Origin: Spirochaetaceae bacterium
Lineage (GTDB): Bacteria; Spirochaetota; Spirochaetia; Treponematales; Rectinemataceae
NCBI GenBank assembly: GCA_025356015.1
Contig: JANXYO010000133.1
Coordinates: 1-38,522 of the forward strand
Length of the DNA stretch: 38,522 bases
Direction of reading: 5' to 3'
Position 1 is the first letter of the stretch. Every line of letters begins with the position of its first letter. A program made the translations under genes and the position numbers. Below the pieces are notes generated by a model that was not told the origin of the DNA, did no database searches, and worked only from the letters and a program-made list of their open reading frames with translations. This document shows positions 25,369-33,419 of the stretch, piece by piece.

Positions 25369-25970
25369 TGGACACAAAGGATGAACCCACCGCCATGAAG
25401 GCGGCTCGGGAAAGCTCCCTCGGCACAAGGAACATCAAGGGCCTCGCCCATCCCCTGCGAATACGGATCCTTGGGGCCCTGCGCATAGGCGGGCCATCCA
25501 CTGCCTCAAGCCTCGCCTCGAGGCTGGGAGAATCGAGCGGGGCCACGAGCTACCACCTTAGGCAGCTGGAGAAGTTCGGCTTCGTCATCGAGGAGCTGGA
25601 CCGGGGATCGAGGCGGGAGCGTTGGTGGCGCGCCGCCCAGCAGAGCACCCAGTTCGACGAGGCCGCCCTGGTGAGGGATCCAGAGACCAGGGCCTTCGGG
25701 AGCGAATTCCTCCGCCTGGTCGCGGGGGCTACCCTGGAGAGAGCCCTCTCCTGGATAGACTCCCTGCCCTCTTTCCCTGGGCAATGGGCCGAGGCGGGGA
25801 CGATGAGCGATTGGGGACTGCGCCTCGATCCCGCCCAGCTTCGTGAGCTCAAGGCCGAGATGGAGGCCCTGGTTGGCCGCTACCCGCGCTTTGATCCCGA
25901 GGAGGAAGGTAAGCCGGGAACGGCCTATGTGAGCGTCCAGCTCCAGCTCCTTCCGAGGCTGGAAGCATGA
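25368..25970 (+). CDS. ArsR-type winged-helix transcriptional regulator
   Basis: The 200-residue protein has an N-terminal winged-helix domain with GLAHPLRIRILGALRIGGPS, then LASRLGESSGATSYHLRQLE and a basic wing ending RGSRRERWWRA. The HP-x-R-I-x-IL start and SYHLRQL recognition helix are characteristic of ArsR-type regulators of the HTH_20 kind. The C-terminal half (about 110-200) has no metal-binding cysteines, so this is not a metal sensor of the classical type. It overlaps the MFS transporter gene by 4 bp (ATGA), so it probably represses its own operon until the transporter's substrate is present. TTTGCAA sites cover the promoter and touch the start. No proper ribosome binding site is seen for ATG 25368, so a leaderless transcript is possible. 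Confidence 0.87.
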   Translation: MDTKDEPTAMKAARESSLGTRNIKGLAHPLRIRILGALRIGGPSTASSLASRLGESSGATSYHLRQLEKFGFVIEELDRGSRRERWWRAAQQSTQFDEAALVRDPETRAFGSEFLRLVAGATLERALSWIDSLPSFPGQWAEAGTMSDWGLRLDPAQLRELKAEMEALVGRYPRFDPEEEGKPGTAYVSVQLQLLPRLEA

Positions 25971-27196
25971 GAGGCCAGCGGCTCGGCATCGTCGGCCTTC
26001 TGGCGGCCAATGGCATTTCCATGTCGGGCACCTCGATGTCCATGCTTGCCCTGCCCTGGTTTGTGCTCGCCACCACTGGCAGCGCGATGGACACGGGGCT
26101 CGTGGCCCTGGCGGAAATGCTCCCCTATGTCCTGGTCCAGGCCTTTGGCGGCCCCCTGGTGGACCGGCTCGGAGCGCGGCGCATGAGCATCGCGACTGAT
26201 GTCGCGGCGGCCCTGGCGATGGGAGCCGTGCCTGTTCTCCACGCCGCGGGCCTCCTCGGCCTCGCTCCCCTCTCCACAGTGGTGGCAGTGGCGGGAGCCT
26301 GCCGCGGGGCCGGGGACATTGCGAGGCGCGTCCTCCTCCCCCGGATCTGCCAGCCGGCTGGCCTCCCCCTCGACCGGGCCTCGGGCCTCTACGACGGCAT
26401 CAACCGCGTGGCCGCGCTGATAGGGGGTCCGCTCGGCGGACTCCTCATAGCCCTCAGCTCGGCGCCGATAGTGCTCGCCCTCGATGCCACGAGCTTCGCG
26501 GCCTCTGCCCTCGTCATTGCCATCTGCACGGCTGCCGAGGGCGGGAGCCAGGGAAGAAGCGAGGCCAAGGCTCCCTCCTACCTCGCCGATCTGAAGGAGG
26601 GCTTCTCCCGCCTGGGCAGGGACCGCCTCCTTGTCGGCATTGGCGCGATGATCATCGTCACGAACCTCCTCGACCAGGCCTTCGCCTCGGTTCTCATGCC
26701 ACTGTGGGTGAAAAGCGAGCTTGGCTCTCCCCTGGCCCTGGGCAGCATCTCGGCCTGCTTCGGCATCGGCGCCGTCGCCGGCAACGCCCTCCTGGCCTGG
26801 CTCGCTCCCCGGCTGCCTCGGCGCCTGCCCTTCGCCCTGAGCTTCCTCGTCTGCGGAGCGCCGAGGTTCCTTGTCATGGCCATCGCATCCACACTCGGCC
26901 CCGTGGCCATTGTCGCAATAGCCTCGGGCCTTGGTGCGGGGGGCATAAACCCCGTCCTCGGCGCTGTCGAATACGAGCGGGTGCCCAGGGCTCTCCAGGC
27001 CCGGGTCCTTGGCGCCCTGGGCTCCCTGGCATGGGCCGGCATTCCCTTCGGCGGCCTCGTCGGTGGCGCGCTCGCGGGGAGTCTCGGCCTGCGAACCGCC
27101 CTCGCGATCTGCGGCCTCGCCTATCTGCTGGCGACCCTGGCCCCCTTCGTCTTCCCCGTCTGGCGGGAGATGGAGCGGGGGCGGTCCGCGGCTTGA
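25967..27196 (+). CDS. MFS transporter, EntS-like exporter family
   Basis: The 409-residue protein has about 12 hydrophobic helices in two halves around a central charged loop (about residues 190-215). The helix 2-3 loop shows GGPLVDRLGARRMSIATD, the MFS signature. The start fits members that resemble the enterobactin exporter EntS and macrolide exporters, with LPWFVLATTGSAMDTGLVAL in helix 1-2. It is probably a drug or metabolite exporter, but substrate cannot be inferred. It is the second gene of an operon with the ArsR-type regulator (4-bp overlap), the common arrangement for an exporter and its local repressor. The stop codon lies inside a TTGACA box that may serve the next gene. Confidence 0.9.
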   Translation: MRGQRLGIVGLLAANGISMSGTSMSMLALPWFVLATTGSAMDTGLVALAEMLPYVLVQAFGGPLVDRLGARRMSIATDVAAALAMGAVPVLHAAGLLGLAPLSTVVAVAGACRGAGDIARRVLLPRICQPAGLPLDRASGLYDGINRVAALIGGPLGGLLIALSSAPIVLALDATSFAASALVIAICTAAEGGSQGRSEAKAPSYLADLKEGFSRLGRDRLLVGIGAMIIVTNLLDQAFASVLMPLWVKSELGSPLALGSISACFGIGAVAGNALLAWLAPRLPRRLPFALSFLVCGAPRFLVMAIASTLGPVAIVAIASGLGAGGINPVLGAVEYERVPRALQARVLGALGSLAWAGIPFGGLVGGALAGSLGLRTALAICGLAYLLATLAPFVFPVWREMERGRSAA

Positions 27197-27221
27197 CATG
27201 GCCTTGGCCCCGCACATACCT
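27193..27221 (+). promoter_or_regulatory. Candidate promoter of the small lipoprotein gene
   Basis: Consensus TTGACA at 27193-27198 overlaps the MFS stop codon. The -10 is poor (CATACC or TACCTT, 16-18 bp away). The start codon at 27250 has a strong AAAAGGAG site. Confidence 0.4.
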
Positions 27222-27249
27222 TTGTCCTGCAATATGAAAAGGAGATAGC

Positions 27250-27630
27250 ATGAGACCCTCGAGAATCATCCTGCTCTTCACCATCGCCGCAGTGGCCCTG
27301 GCTTCCTGCACCACCTTCAAGGCCACCGGCCTCGCAGTGAGTCCCGCCGAGCAAAAATACGCCGTGCTGGGAAATTTCTCGATCCAGATCCCCGTCACCG
27401 AATTCCTCGGCTCCTCCGGCGGCTCCAAGCTCCTCAACGTGACCGCCAATGCGACCGATCCCGCCATCGCGGCGGCCATCCAGCAGGAGATCAAGGCCAA
27501 GGGCGGCACCGGGGCTGTCAACGTCACCATCGTCCACAAGGCCTCCTTCTTCAATCTCCTCCTCAACGGCCTGACCCTGGGCATCTACGCCCCGGGCACC
27601 GTCGAGGTCTCCGGCATCGTGGTAAAATAA
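27250..27630 (+). CDS. Small conserved lipoprotein, function unknown
   Basis: The 126-residue protein has a lipoprotein signal ending ALASC (cysteine near residue 20), then a beta-rich body: KYAVLGNFSIQIPVTEFLGS, LLNVTANATDPAIAAAIQQE and a hydrophobic end (FNLLLNGLTLGIYAPGTVEV). I recall similar lipoproteins with VLG.F.I...V.EFLG in spirochaetes; they are uncharacterised. It sits outside the cytoplasmic membrane, probably periplasm-facing. The ribosome binding site AAAAGGAG and a TTGACA upstream suggest its own transcription, though read-through from the MFS gene 53 bp upstream is possible. No terminator is visible after it. Confidence 0.8.
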   Translation: MRPSRIILLFTIAAVALASCTTFKATGLAVSPAEQKYAVLGNFSIQIPVTEFLGSSGGSKLLNVTANATDPAIAAAIQQEIKAKGGTGAVNVTIVHKASFFNLLLNGLTLGIYAPGTVEVSGIVVK

Positions 27631-27663
27631 GGTCCTTCACCGAAGATCGGGGAAGAGCGGGGG

Positions 27664-29020
27664 CCGGCATCCCGCGAGGGGCTCTCGCCGGCTCCCATAC
27701 TCGACATGCTCGACTGGATGCGCTCTTCCGGCCTCGAGTTCCATGGGTTTCGATCCATTCCAGAGCGACACGCCGCAGAACCTCTACTCCTGCACCAAGA
27801 GCTTCCTGTCGACCCTCGTCGGAATCGCCTCGGCCGAGGGCCTCTTCCCGGACCTGAAGAGCCGGGTGTCCGACTACCTGGGCGAGTACGATTTCGGCGA
27901 GGCCTCTGATCCACGGCGCCGGATAAGCTTCGAGCAGCTCATGACCCAGAGCTCAGGTTTCCCGCCTGTGCTGTCCTGGGATTTCGAGCGCGTCGTCGAT
28001 ACCGAGCGCTACGTCCTCTACCGCAAACTGGTCGCCGAGCCGGGAACGAAGTTCATCTACAACTCGGGAACCCTCAACCTGGTATCGGCAGCCCTCCAGA
28101 AAGCCACCGGCATGAAGACATCGGAATATGCAGGCTTGAGGCTCTTCGGCCCCCTTGGCATCACCGACTGGGCCTGGTCGGGCGATGGCATGGGCATCAC
28201 CACAGGGGGAACCAACCTCTGCCTCTCCGCGATGGATCTGGCCAAGCTGGGCTACCTCTCTCTGCGAAGGGGCCTCTGGCGGGGCCGGCGCGTCCTCCCG
28301 GCCGACTGGGTGGAACGGGCGACAAGCTCGCGATGGAAGCCGACGAACATGAACAGGGCCGAGGACTCGGGCTACGGCATGCTCTGGTGGGTCGACGAGT
28401 GGGGTGGCTACTCGTCCCACGGCGCGGCCGGGCAGTTCTGCTTTGTCGTGCCGAATCTGGACCTGGTCGTGGTCTTTACCGCGTCACTTTCCGCTGACAA
28501 GTTCCCCCTGCCCTATGACCTCATGAAGCGCTACATCCTTCCCGCGGCCGAGGCGGGCAAAAGGGCCGCCGCCGACCCTGCGGGTGACGCCGCCCTTGCC
28601 ACCCGCGCTTCCTCCCTCGGGCCGAAATCGCATGCCGTGGCGGCCCTGCCCGCCGTGGCGATGAGAATGGCCGGGGCGAAATTCTACTGCGAGAAGAACC
28701 CACTCGGCATGGAGTATTTCCAGATTGATTTCCCGCAACCTGGAATCACCCGCGTGAATATCAAGACCTCCGGAGAGTTCGGCGAGACCAAGTCCTTCTC
28801 AGCCGGCATGGGCGGGCGCTTCCTCGTCGCCATGTCGGCGGGCGGGGGCACGGCAGCAAAGGCCGACTGGGTCGGCGAACGGAGCCTGAGGCTCATGGTC
28901 TTCGACATGAAGGCGCTCATGGAGTTCACCGTCGTCTTTGACGCGGCTAGCGGCGCGACGGTTCGTGCGCGAAGCGCGGCCTATGGGATGGACGCGGCCT
29001 GGAGGGCGGATGTGAGATGA
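27664..29020 (+). pseudogene. Serine hydrolase (beta-lactamase family) with damaged N-terminus
   Basis: From 27743 an open frame of 425 residues has the class C beta-lactamase / penicillin-binding-protein-like fold. It shows SxxK as S-C-T-K at residues 16-19, a YNSG second motif near residue 105, and a SHGAAG third motif. Family members begin about 50 residues earlier. Those residues are visible in another frame just upstream (REGLSPAPILDMLDWMRSSG, LEFHGF, from about 27664), but the usual strand between them, of the RHGKVVAEG type, is missing. The simplest reading is a deletion of about 40-50 bp that also shifts the frame. The ATG at 27743 has no ribosome binding site. The rest is intact, so inactivation would be recent, or the region is misassembled. 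No signal peptide remains. Confidence 0.65.
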
Positions 29021-29027
29021 TCAGGGA

Positions 29028-29059
29028 GAGCTTCGGGGCGCCCTGGCGCCCTCAAAGCT
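29028..29059. terminator. Hairpin between convergent genes, possible bidirectional terminator
   Basis: GGGCGCC (29036-29042) pairs with GGCGCCC (29045-29051), and outer AGCTT/AAGCT extends the stem. It occupies the 38 bp between a plus-strand gene ending at 29020 and a minus-strand gene ending at 29058. There is no T run, so efficiency is uncertain. Confidence 0.45.
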
Positions 29060-31427
29060 AGATCCCCGAGCCCAGGTAATACAGGCCGAGGAGGGCGACG
29101 ATCATGGACGCGGCCTCGTCAAGGCCCTGGTCCGGGTCCGTGGAGGCCGCGCGCTCGGCGGCCGAGGCGGCGATCCAGCACCAGGCGCCGAGACGCATGT
29201 CTGCCCGCCCAGCGGCCTCGGGGAAGTCGGGCTCGTCGACGAGGCCGCCGAAGAGCCTGCTCATGGCAAGATGGTGGATGCGGAGGCACGCCTCCAGGGC
29301 CTCGCCGCCGCGATCGGCCTCGAGGGCCAGGGCGCACTCATCGAAGAGGGGACTGATGTCGGCGCCCTCGGCGCGCAGAAGTGGCTCGAGGCGAAGCCTG
29401 AACACGGCGAAAAGCGCGCGGCAGCGCTCCTGCCTCGAATAGAGCTCGCCGGTGATGAAGCGGTAGAACTCCCCCGCCTGGCCGAGGATGTTGCCGAGGG
29501 CGATGGCGTACTGCCGTTTGAGGGCCGCGTTGCGCGACTGGGCCATGCGCGGGAAGAGCTCCTGCACGGCCTCGAGCACCTCCATGGGAGCGTCGGCTTC
29601 CTCGGCGCCGGCGGCCCTCGTCACGGCCTCGGCGAGCGTCGCCGCGACCGAGTGCTCCTTCTCGCCCGAGAGGGTGGCGGCGAGGGCGGAGCGCGCCTCC
29701 TCGCCCCCGATGATCCCCAGGGCCTCGGCGCAGGCCAACCTGAGCTCGGGCGAGCCCACGGCGAGGCAGCGCACCAGGGATGACACGGCCCGCTCGTCGC
29801 CTATGCTGCCCAACGCTCGCGCGGCATCTATCCTTATGGGACTCGAGGGGTCGGCGAGCCGGGTCGAGAGCTCGGTGGTGGCCTCGCGCGAGCCGATCCT
29901 CCCAAGGGCCCGGGCGGCCTCGCGCCTGACCTCTGCGGCGGGGTCGTCCAGGCGCGCCACGACCTCGCGCAGCACGAGTTCGCCGTCCTCCCTGTCAATG
30001 CGCCGAAGCGCCCGCGCGACGCGGGGATCGCTTGAGTCCCGCGAGAGGGCTCCGAGCGAGGCGAAGCTCCTGAACACGCCCGCCGTGGCGAACTGCGAGA
30101 CAAGGTAGGCGACCGGCCTCTCCTTGCCCTCCCTCACCCTCCTCAGGGCCAGGGCCGCCAGAGCGAGGAGGATCAGGCTGGCCAGCTGGCCCACATGGAA
30201 TCCGCCCAACTCCATGGCCCCCACGCGGAAGCGCAGGCCGGTCAGGGCGGCCGCGAGAAAGCCTCCGGCGATGGGTCCCAGGGCCGAGACCATGCCCAGG
30301 ATCGTGTTGTACCAGCTTATGTACACGACGCGGCGCTCCGGCGGGGCGAGGGTAAGCATGAGCTGGTTCGAGCCCTCCCAGAAGGCGGGGCCGAAGAAGC
30401 CGGCCGCCAGGGACAGAAGGGGGAGGAGGTAGGGGTAGTCGCGGGGCGTCAGGAAGACATAACCCAGGGTCGAGAACCCGACCAGGAAGCCCATGAGCAC
30501 GGCGGGCTTGCGGCCGTAGCGGTCCATGACAAAGCCCCACAGGGGGGCTATCGCTACCCAGGTGAGCTGGGACATCAGGGTCATGATGCCCAACCACACG
30601 TTGGGCGCTCCCACGGCATCTTTGGAGGTTACAAAGGGGGCCTGGAAGGGTCCGGCCAGGTTGAGGGCCAGGACGGCCAGGCCCATCGAAAACGAGAAGC
30701 GTATGAAGTTGCGGTCGCCCAGGGGGGCGGCGAAGTCGGCTGCGGTGAACCTGGGGCGCGCGACGCGTGGAGGCTCGGGGATCGCCAGGTGGAGCATGAT
30801 GTCGACGACCCCTCCGACCGCGCCGACCCCGAAGATCGCCACATAGGCCCAGGACCTTGATTCGTCGCCGAACAGGTCAAGGAGGACAGAGGCGAGGAAG
30901 AACCAGGCCACGGTCGCCCCCTGGAACACGGCCGAACGCCTCAGGAAAAAGCTCCCCCTGGTCTCGGCGGGAACGAGGTCGGCCATCCAGGACATCCAGC
31001 CCGAGGAGCTCAGGTTCATCAGGGCCCAAGAAGCTATCATCGCTGCCGAGACCAGAAGGGCTGCCGGGGCCTGCCCCGCCCCCGTGGCGAAGATCGCGGC
31101 CGAAGCAGCCACAGCGAGGCCAGCGAGGCGGTGGACTAGGTGTGAAGCCATCCAGAATGCCTTGCGCCTGGGAAGGTAGGAGTAGGCGAGAATCGAGAGA
31201 AGCTGGAGCACACCCGAGAGCTGCATGAGACCCAGGAGGGTACCCAGCAGCCTGGGCGAGACACCCAGGTGGTTGAGCATGTAGACGTTGAAGATGGGCT
31301 GGTTGTTGCAGACCGTCAGGAACAGGGCGCCCGAGCCCCCGGCCGCGACGGAATAGTTCATGGCGCGTGACAGCTGGCGCGGACTCAAAGGCTCCACTGC
31401 GGGGCCATTCTTTTCTGGACTCGGCAC
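29058..31427 (-). CDS. MFS transporter fused to a C-terminal HEAT-repeat domain
   Basis: From GTG 31427 the product is 789 residues. Residues about 15-435 are an MFS-type membrane domain with about 12 helices (starting LSPRQLSRAMNYSVAAGGSG, and GFVMDRYGRKPAVLMGFLVG in the second half). Residues about 440-789 are soluble and contain PBS-lyase/HEAT-like repeats (VARLDDPAAEVRREAARALG, RLADPSSPIRIDAARALGSI, CLAVGSPELRLACAEALGII). A helical tail follows. HEAT repeats are protein-binding scaffolds, so the transporter may be gated by or scaffold a partner. The start is unclear: ATG 31361 is a shorter option. The open frame continues upstream past 31571 behind a GGGAGG box, without a normal start codon. 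The M28 peptidase gene ends 143 bp upstream on the same strand. Confidence 0.82.
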   Translation of the reverse strand: MPSPEKNGPAVEPLSPRQLSRAMNYSVAAGGSGALFLTVCNNQPIFNVYMLNHLGVSPRLLGTLLGLMQLSGVLQLLSILAYSYLPRRKAFWMASHLVHRLAGLAVAASAAIFATGAGQAPAALLVSAAMIASWALMNLSSSGWMSWMADLVPAETRGSFFLRRSAVFQGATVAWFFLASVLLDLFGDESRSWAYVAIFGVGAVGGVVDIMLHLAIPEPPRVARPRFTAADFAAPLGDRNFIRFSFSMGLAVLALNLAGPFQAPFVTSKDAVGAPNVWLGIMTLMSQLTWVAIAPLWGFVMDRYGRKPAVLMGFLVGFSTLGYVFLTPRDYPYLLPLLSLAAGFFGPAFWEGSNQLMLTLAPPERRVVYISWYNTILGMVSALGPIAGGFLAAALTGLRFRVGAMELGGFHVGQLASLILLALAALALRRVREGKERPVAYLVSQFATAGVFRSFASLGALSRDSSDPRVARALRRIDREDGELVLREVVARLDDPAAEVRREAARALGRIGSREATTELSTRLADPSSPIRIDAARALGSIGDERAVSSLVRCLAVGSPELRLACAEALGIIGGEEARSALAATLSGEKEHSVAATLAEAVTRAAGAEEADAPMEVLEAVQELFPRMAQSRNAALKRQYAIALGNILGQAGEFYRFITGELYSRQERCRALFAVFRLRLEPLLRAEGADISPLFDECALALEADRGGEALEACLRIHHLAMSRLFGGLVDEPDFPEAAGRADMRLGAWCWIAASAAERAASTDPDQGLDEAASMIVALLGLYYLGSGI

Positions 31428-31570
31428 AGCCCTACCATGGCGACGATCCGCCGCCGTGGTCAAGGCCAGACCCCAGCCGCCCGTTTGAGTCGCGCCCTGC
31501 CGCGCCGGGGCCAGGACCTCGCGCGCGAAGGCTTCGATGGACCTGGCGGGATTGAAGATGTCCTCCCGCT

Positions 31571-32773
31571 TTAGTCGAGGGCGCCGGTATCCAGCTGCTC
31601 GGCGAGGGCGACCGCCACCCGGATGGCAGCCTCGACCGCGGCCGGCTCTACGGCCTCGAGGGTATCCCCCGGCGTGTGATAGGCCGAGGAGCGTTCCTCG
31701 TTGCTCCACTTCATGGCGATGAGGGTCGTGGCCCTCACGCCAACCCGGGCAAGTTCCGCCGCGTCCGTCCCACCGGTGAGGAAGGCTATGGGCTCGACCT
31801 TGGCTGGGATGCCCCTTGAGTGAGCCATGTCGGCGCAGGCCCTGGCCAGGGCCGAGGAGAGCTTGACCGAGCCGTTCACGTCGCTCGAGAGAAACTTGAT
31901 GTCGGGATAGGAGAACAGGCAGTCCATGTTGAAGCAGAAGGTGGGACTGAGAGCGACCTCGTCTCGGTGCGCCCTCGCCCAGGCCCTCGCTCCGCGAAGC
32001 CCCGCCTCCTCGGCGTCGAAACTCGCGAAGATGAGCCTGGTGCCTTTGAGGCCCTCGCCGCCGTCGCGGCTCGAGCGGAAGTGGCGGAGGACCTCGAGGG
32101 CGACGCAGCTCGCCGCGAGGTTGTCGCCGGCGCCTGGACTTCCATCGCGTGAAGCGAAGTTCCACAAAGGGGCGACGAGGACAAAGCCCGCGAGGAAGAC
32201 AAGGGCGGCCGCGAGGTCCACGATCATGGGCGCGCCCGCCAGGGCGAGGACGCAGGAGGCGGCCCAGAAGACGACAAAGGCGCCGATGCCACCGTAGATC
32301 CGCCGCCCGTAGAGCTCGGGCCTGTCAACATAGAAGTTGAAGATCCTGGCCGAATCGTGGTGTCCGCTCACGATCAGGGTCCTCTCCACCTTGCCCGAGG
32401 GCTCGAGACTCGCGAGGACATTTCGTCCAGTCCTGCGGGGGTAGAAGGGATCGAGGATCCCGACATAGAGGATGAAGCCGAGCACGAGGATTGCCAGGCC
32501 GATGCTCGCGGCCAAGGCTGAAGCCCAGGCAGCGAAGGGCAGGGCGAGGGTCGACGCTGCGTAGATGATGACGAGGACCCTGATGAAACCGAGAAAGGAG
32601 CCGGGATGGACAGGGAAGTCCTCGTTCCAGGCCCGGTCTGCCAAGGGAGCTGCATGATCCTTGAGGGCATCGGCCGTCGCGAGGCATGAGGGACTCCCCG
32701 CGAGGCGGGGGCCGAAACGGTCGATGAGGGATCCAGTCAGGCCGAGGGCGCTTTGGGCTTCGTGTTCGAACAT
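31571..32773 (-). CDS. M28-family zinc peptidase with intervening membrane helices
   Basis: The 400-residue protein carries all five metal ligands of M28 aminopeptidases, in order: H138 in SGHHDSA, D217 in GAGDNLAA, E255/E256 in FDAEEAG, D284 in NMDCLF, and H366 in AYHTPGD. Two hydrophobic helices lie before the catalytic part (about residues 61-80 and 85-107). A further hydrophobic pair (about 160-203) is inserted between the first and second metal ligands, so the catalytic domain is interrupted by membrane segments. The family removes N-terminal residues from peptides; an enzyme at the membrane might process signal or lipoprotein remnants, which is speculation. The start ATG 32773 has no clear Shine-Dalgarno. 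It probably forms a unit with the downstream MFS-HEAT gene. Confidence 0.88.
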   Translation of the reverse strand: MFEHEAQSALGLTGSLIDRFGPRLAGSPSCLATADALKDHAAPLADRAWNEDFPVHPGSFLGFIRVLVIIYAASTLALPFAAWASALAASIGLAILVLGFILYVGILDPFYPRRTGRNVLASLEPSGKVERTLIVSGHHDSARIFNFYVDRPELYGRRIYGGIGAFVVFWAASCVLALAGAPMIVDLAAALVFLAGFVLVAPLWNFASRDGSPGAGDNLAASCVALEVLRHFRSSRDGGEGLKGTRLIFASFDAEEAGLRGARAWARAHRDEVALSPTFCFNMDCLFSYPDIKFLSSDVNGSVKLSSALARACADMAHSRGIPAKVEPIAFLTGGTDAAELARVGVRATTLIAMKWSNEERSSAYHTPGDTLEAVEPAAVEAAIRVAVALAEQLDTGALD

Positions 32774-32806
32774 GGGCCGTAGGATGAGGTCAGGGAGTCC
32801 AATCCG

Positions 32807-33253
32807 TCAAGGCACGATCGCCCGAACGAGCTTGCTCTGGTTGACCATGAGTTTGCCCATGGCCTCGATCAGGACCCTGGTGACGCTCACCTTGCCGGCC
32901 GAGCCCGTCGTGGCGGCAACGTCATAGAAGTAGTTCTTGCCGGCCTCGAGATCGACGCCGAGCTTGGCGGTGCTGATCAGGGCCCTCACCTCGATCGAAT
33001 GCTTGCCGGGCTCGACCGCGACGAGGTAGAAGGTCCCGGTGGAGATTGGCCCGAGCTCATTCCCGTCTACAATGAGCTTGAAGGCGACCGCCGAGCCAAA
33101 AGTCTCGCTCTTGCGGGCGATATAGAGATTGGCCTTGCCATCCAGGGGCTTGAACAGCTTGGCAGCCGCGTCGGCCTCAGGCGGGGCTACTTGAGCGCTG
33201 GCACAAGCCGCGAAGGCGATGAAAGCGACGAGGAACAGCAAATTGCCCTTCAT
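32807..33253 (-). CDS. Exported DUF2846-type protein
   Basis: ATG 33253 follows AGGAGG with nine-base spacing, so the longer frame from 33439 is not used. The 148-residue protein has a signal sequence (MKGNLLFLVAFIAFAACASA). The cysteine before ASA could make it a lipoprotein. The mature part has the DUF2846-like pattern: ANLYIARKSETFGSAVAFKL, VDGNELGPISTGTFYLVAVE, PGKHSIEVRA and AGKNYFYDV. The fold is beta-rich and resembles PEGA-like carrier domains; its function is unknown. A promoter lies at 33306-33334 on the minus strand. It ends 33 bp upstream of the M28 gene, which may be transcribed with it. Confidence 0.82.
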   Translation of the reverse strand: MKGNLLFLVAFIAFAACASAQVAPPEADAAAKLFKPLDGKANLYIARKSETFGSAVAFKLIVDGNELGPISTGTFYLVAVEPGKHSIEVRALISTAKLGVDLEAGKNYFYDVAATTGSAGKVSVTRVLIEAMGKLMVNQSKLVRAIVP

Positions 33254-33305
33254 ATGCGGAATCCTCCTACTTAAGAATGACCCAGATGTCGAACTTGAGT
33301 CTTTA

Positions 33306-33334
33306 ACTATAGTTTTTTGACTGGCCCGGAACAA
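33306..33334 (-). promoter_or_regulatory. Promoter of the DUF2846 gene with a palindromic -10
   Basis: Minus-strand TTGTTC (33334-33329) and TATAGT (33311-33306) are 17 bp apart. The -10 lies within the 10-bp palindrome AACTATAGTT (33305-33314), which shares AACTATA with the arms of the marR-type operator at 9580. Confidence 0.55.
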
Positions 33335-33419
33335 TGCGAAACCCCGGTTTTCTACGCGCCTGCCAAATTGACCTTCCGAGGGCTTTCCTCTACACTCAGC
33401 TTCTTCCGGAGACAAACTT

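Noticed and set aside
31428-32165. Upstream extension of the MFS-HEAT frame to 32165
   Set aside because: This part overlaps the well-supported M28 gene in another frame and translates to Arg/Gly-rich nonsense.
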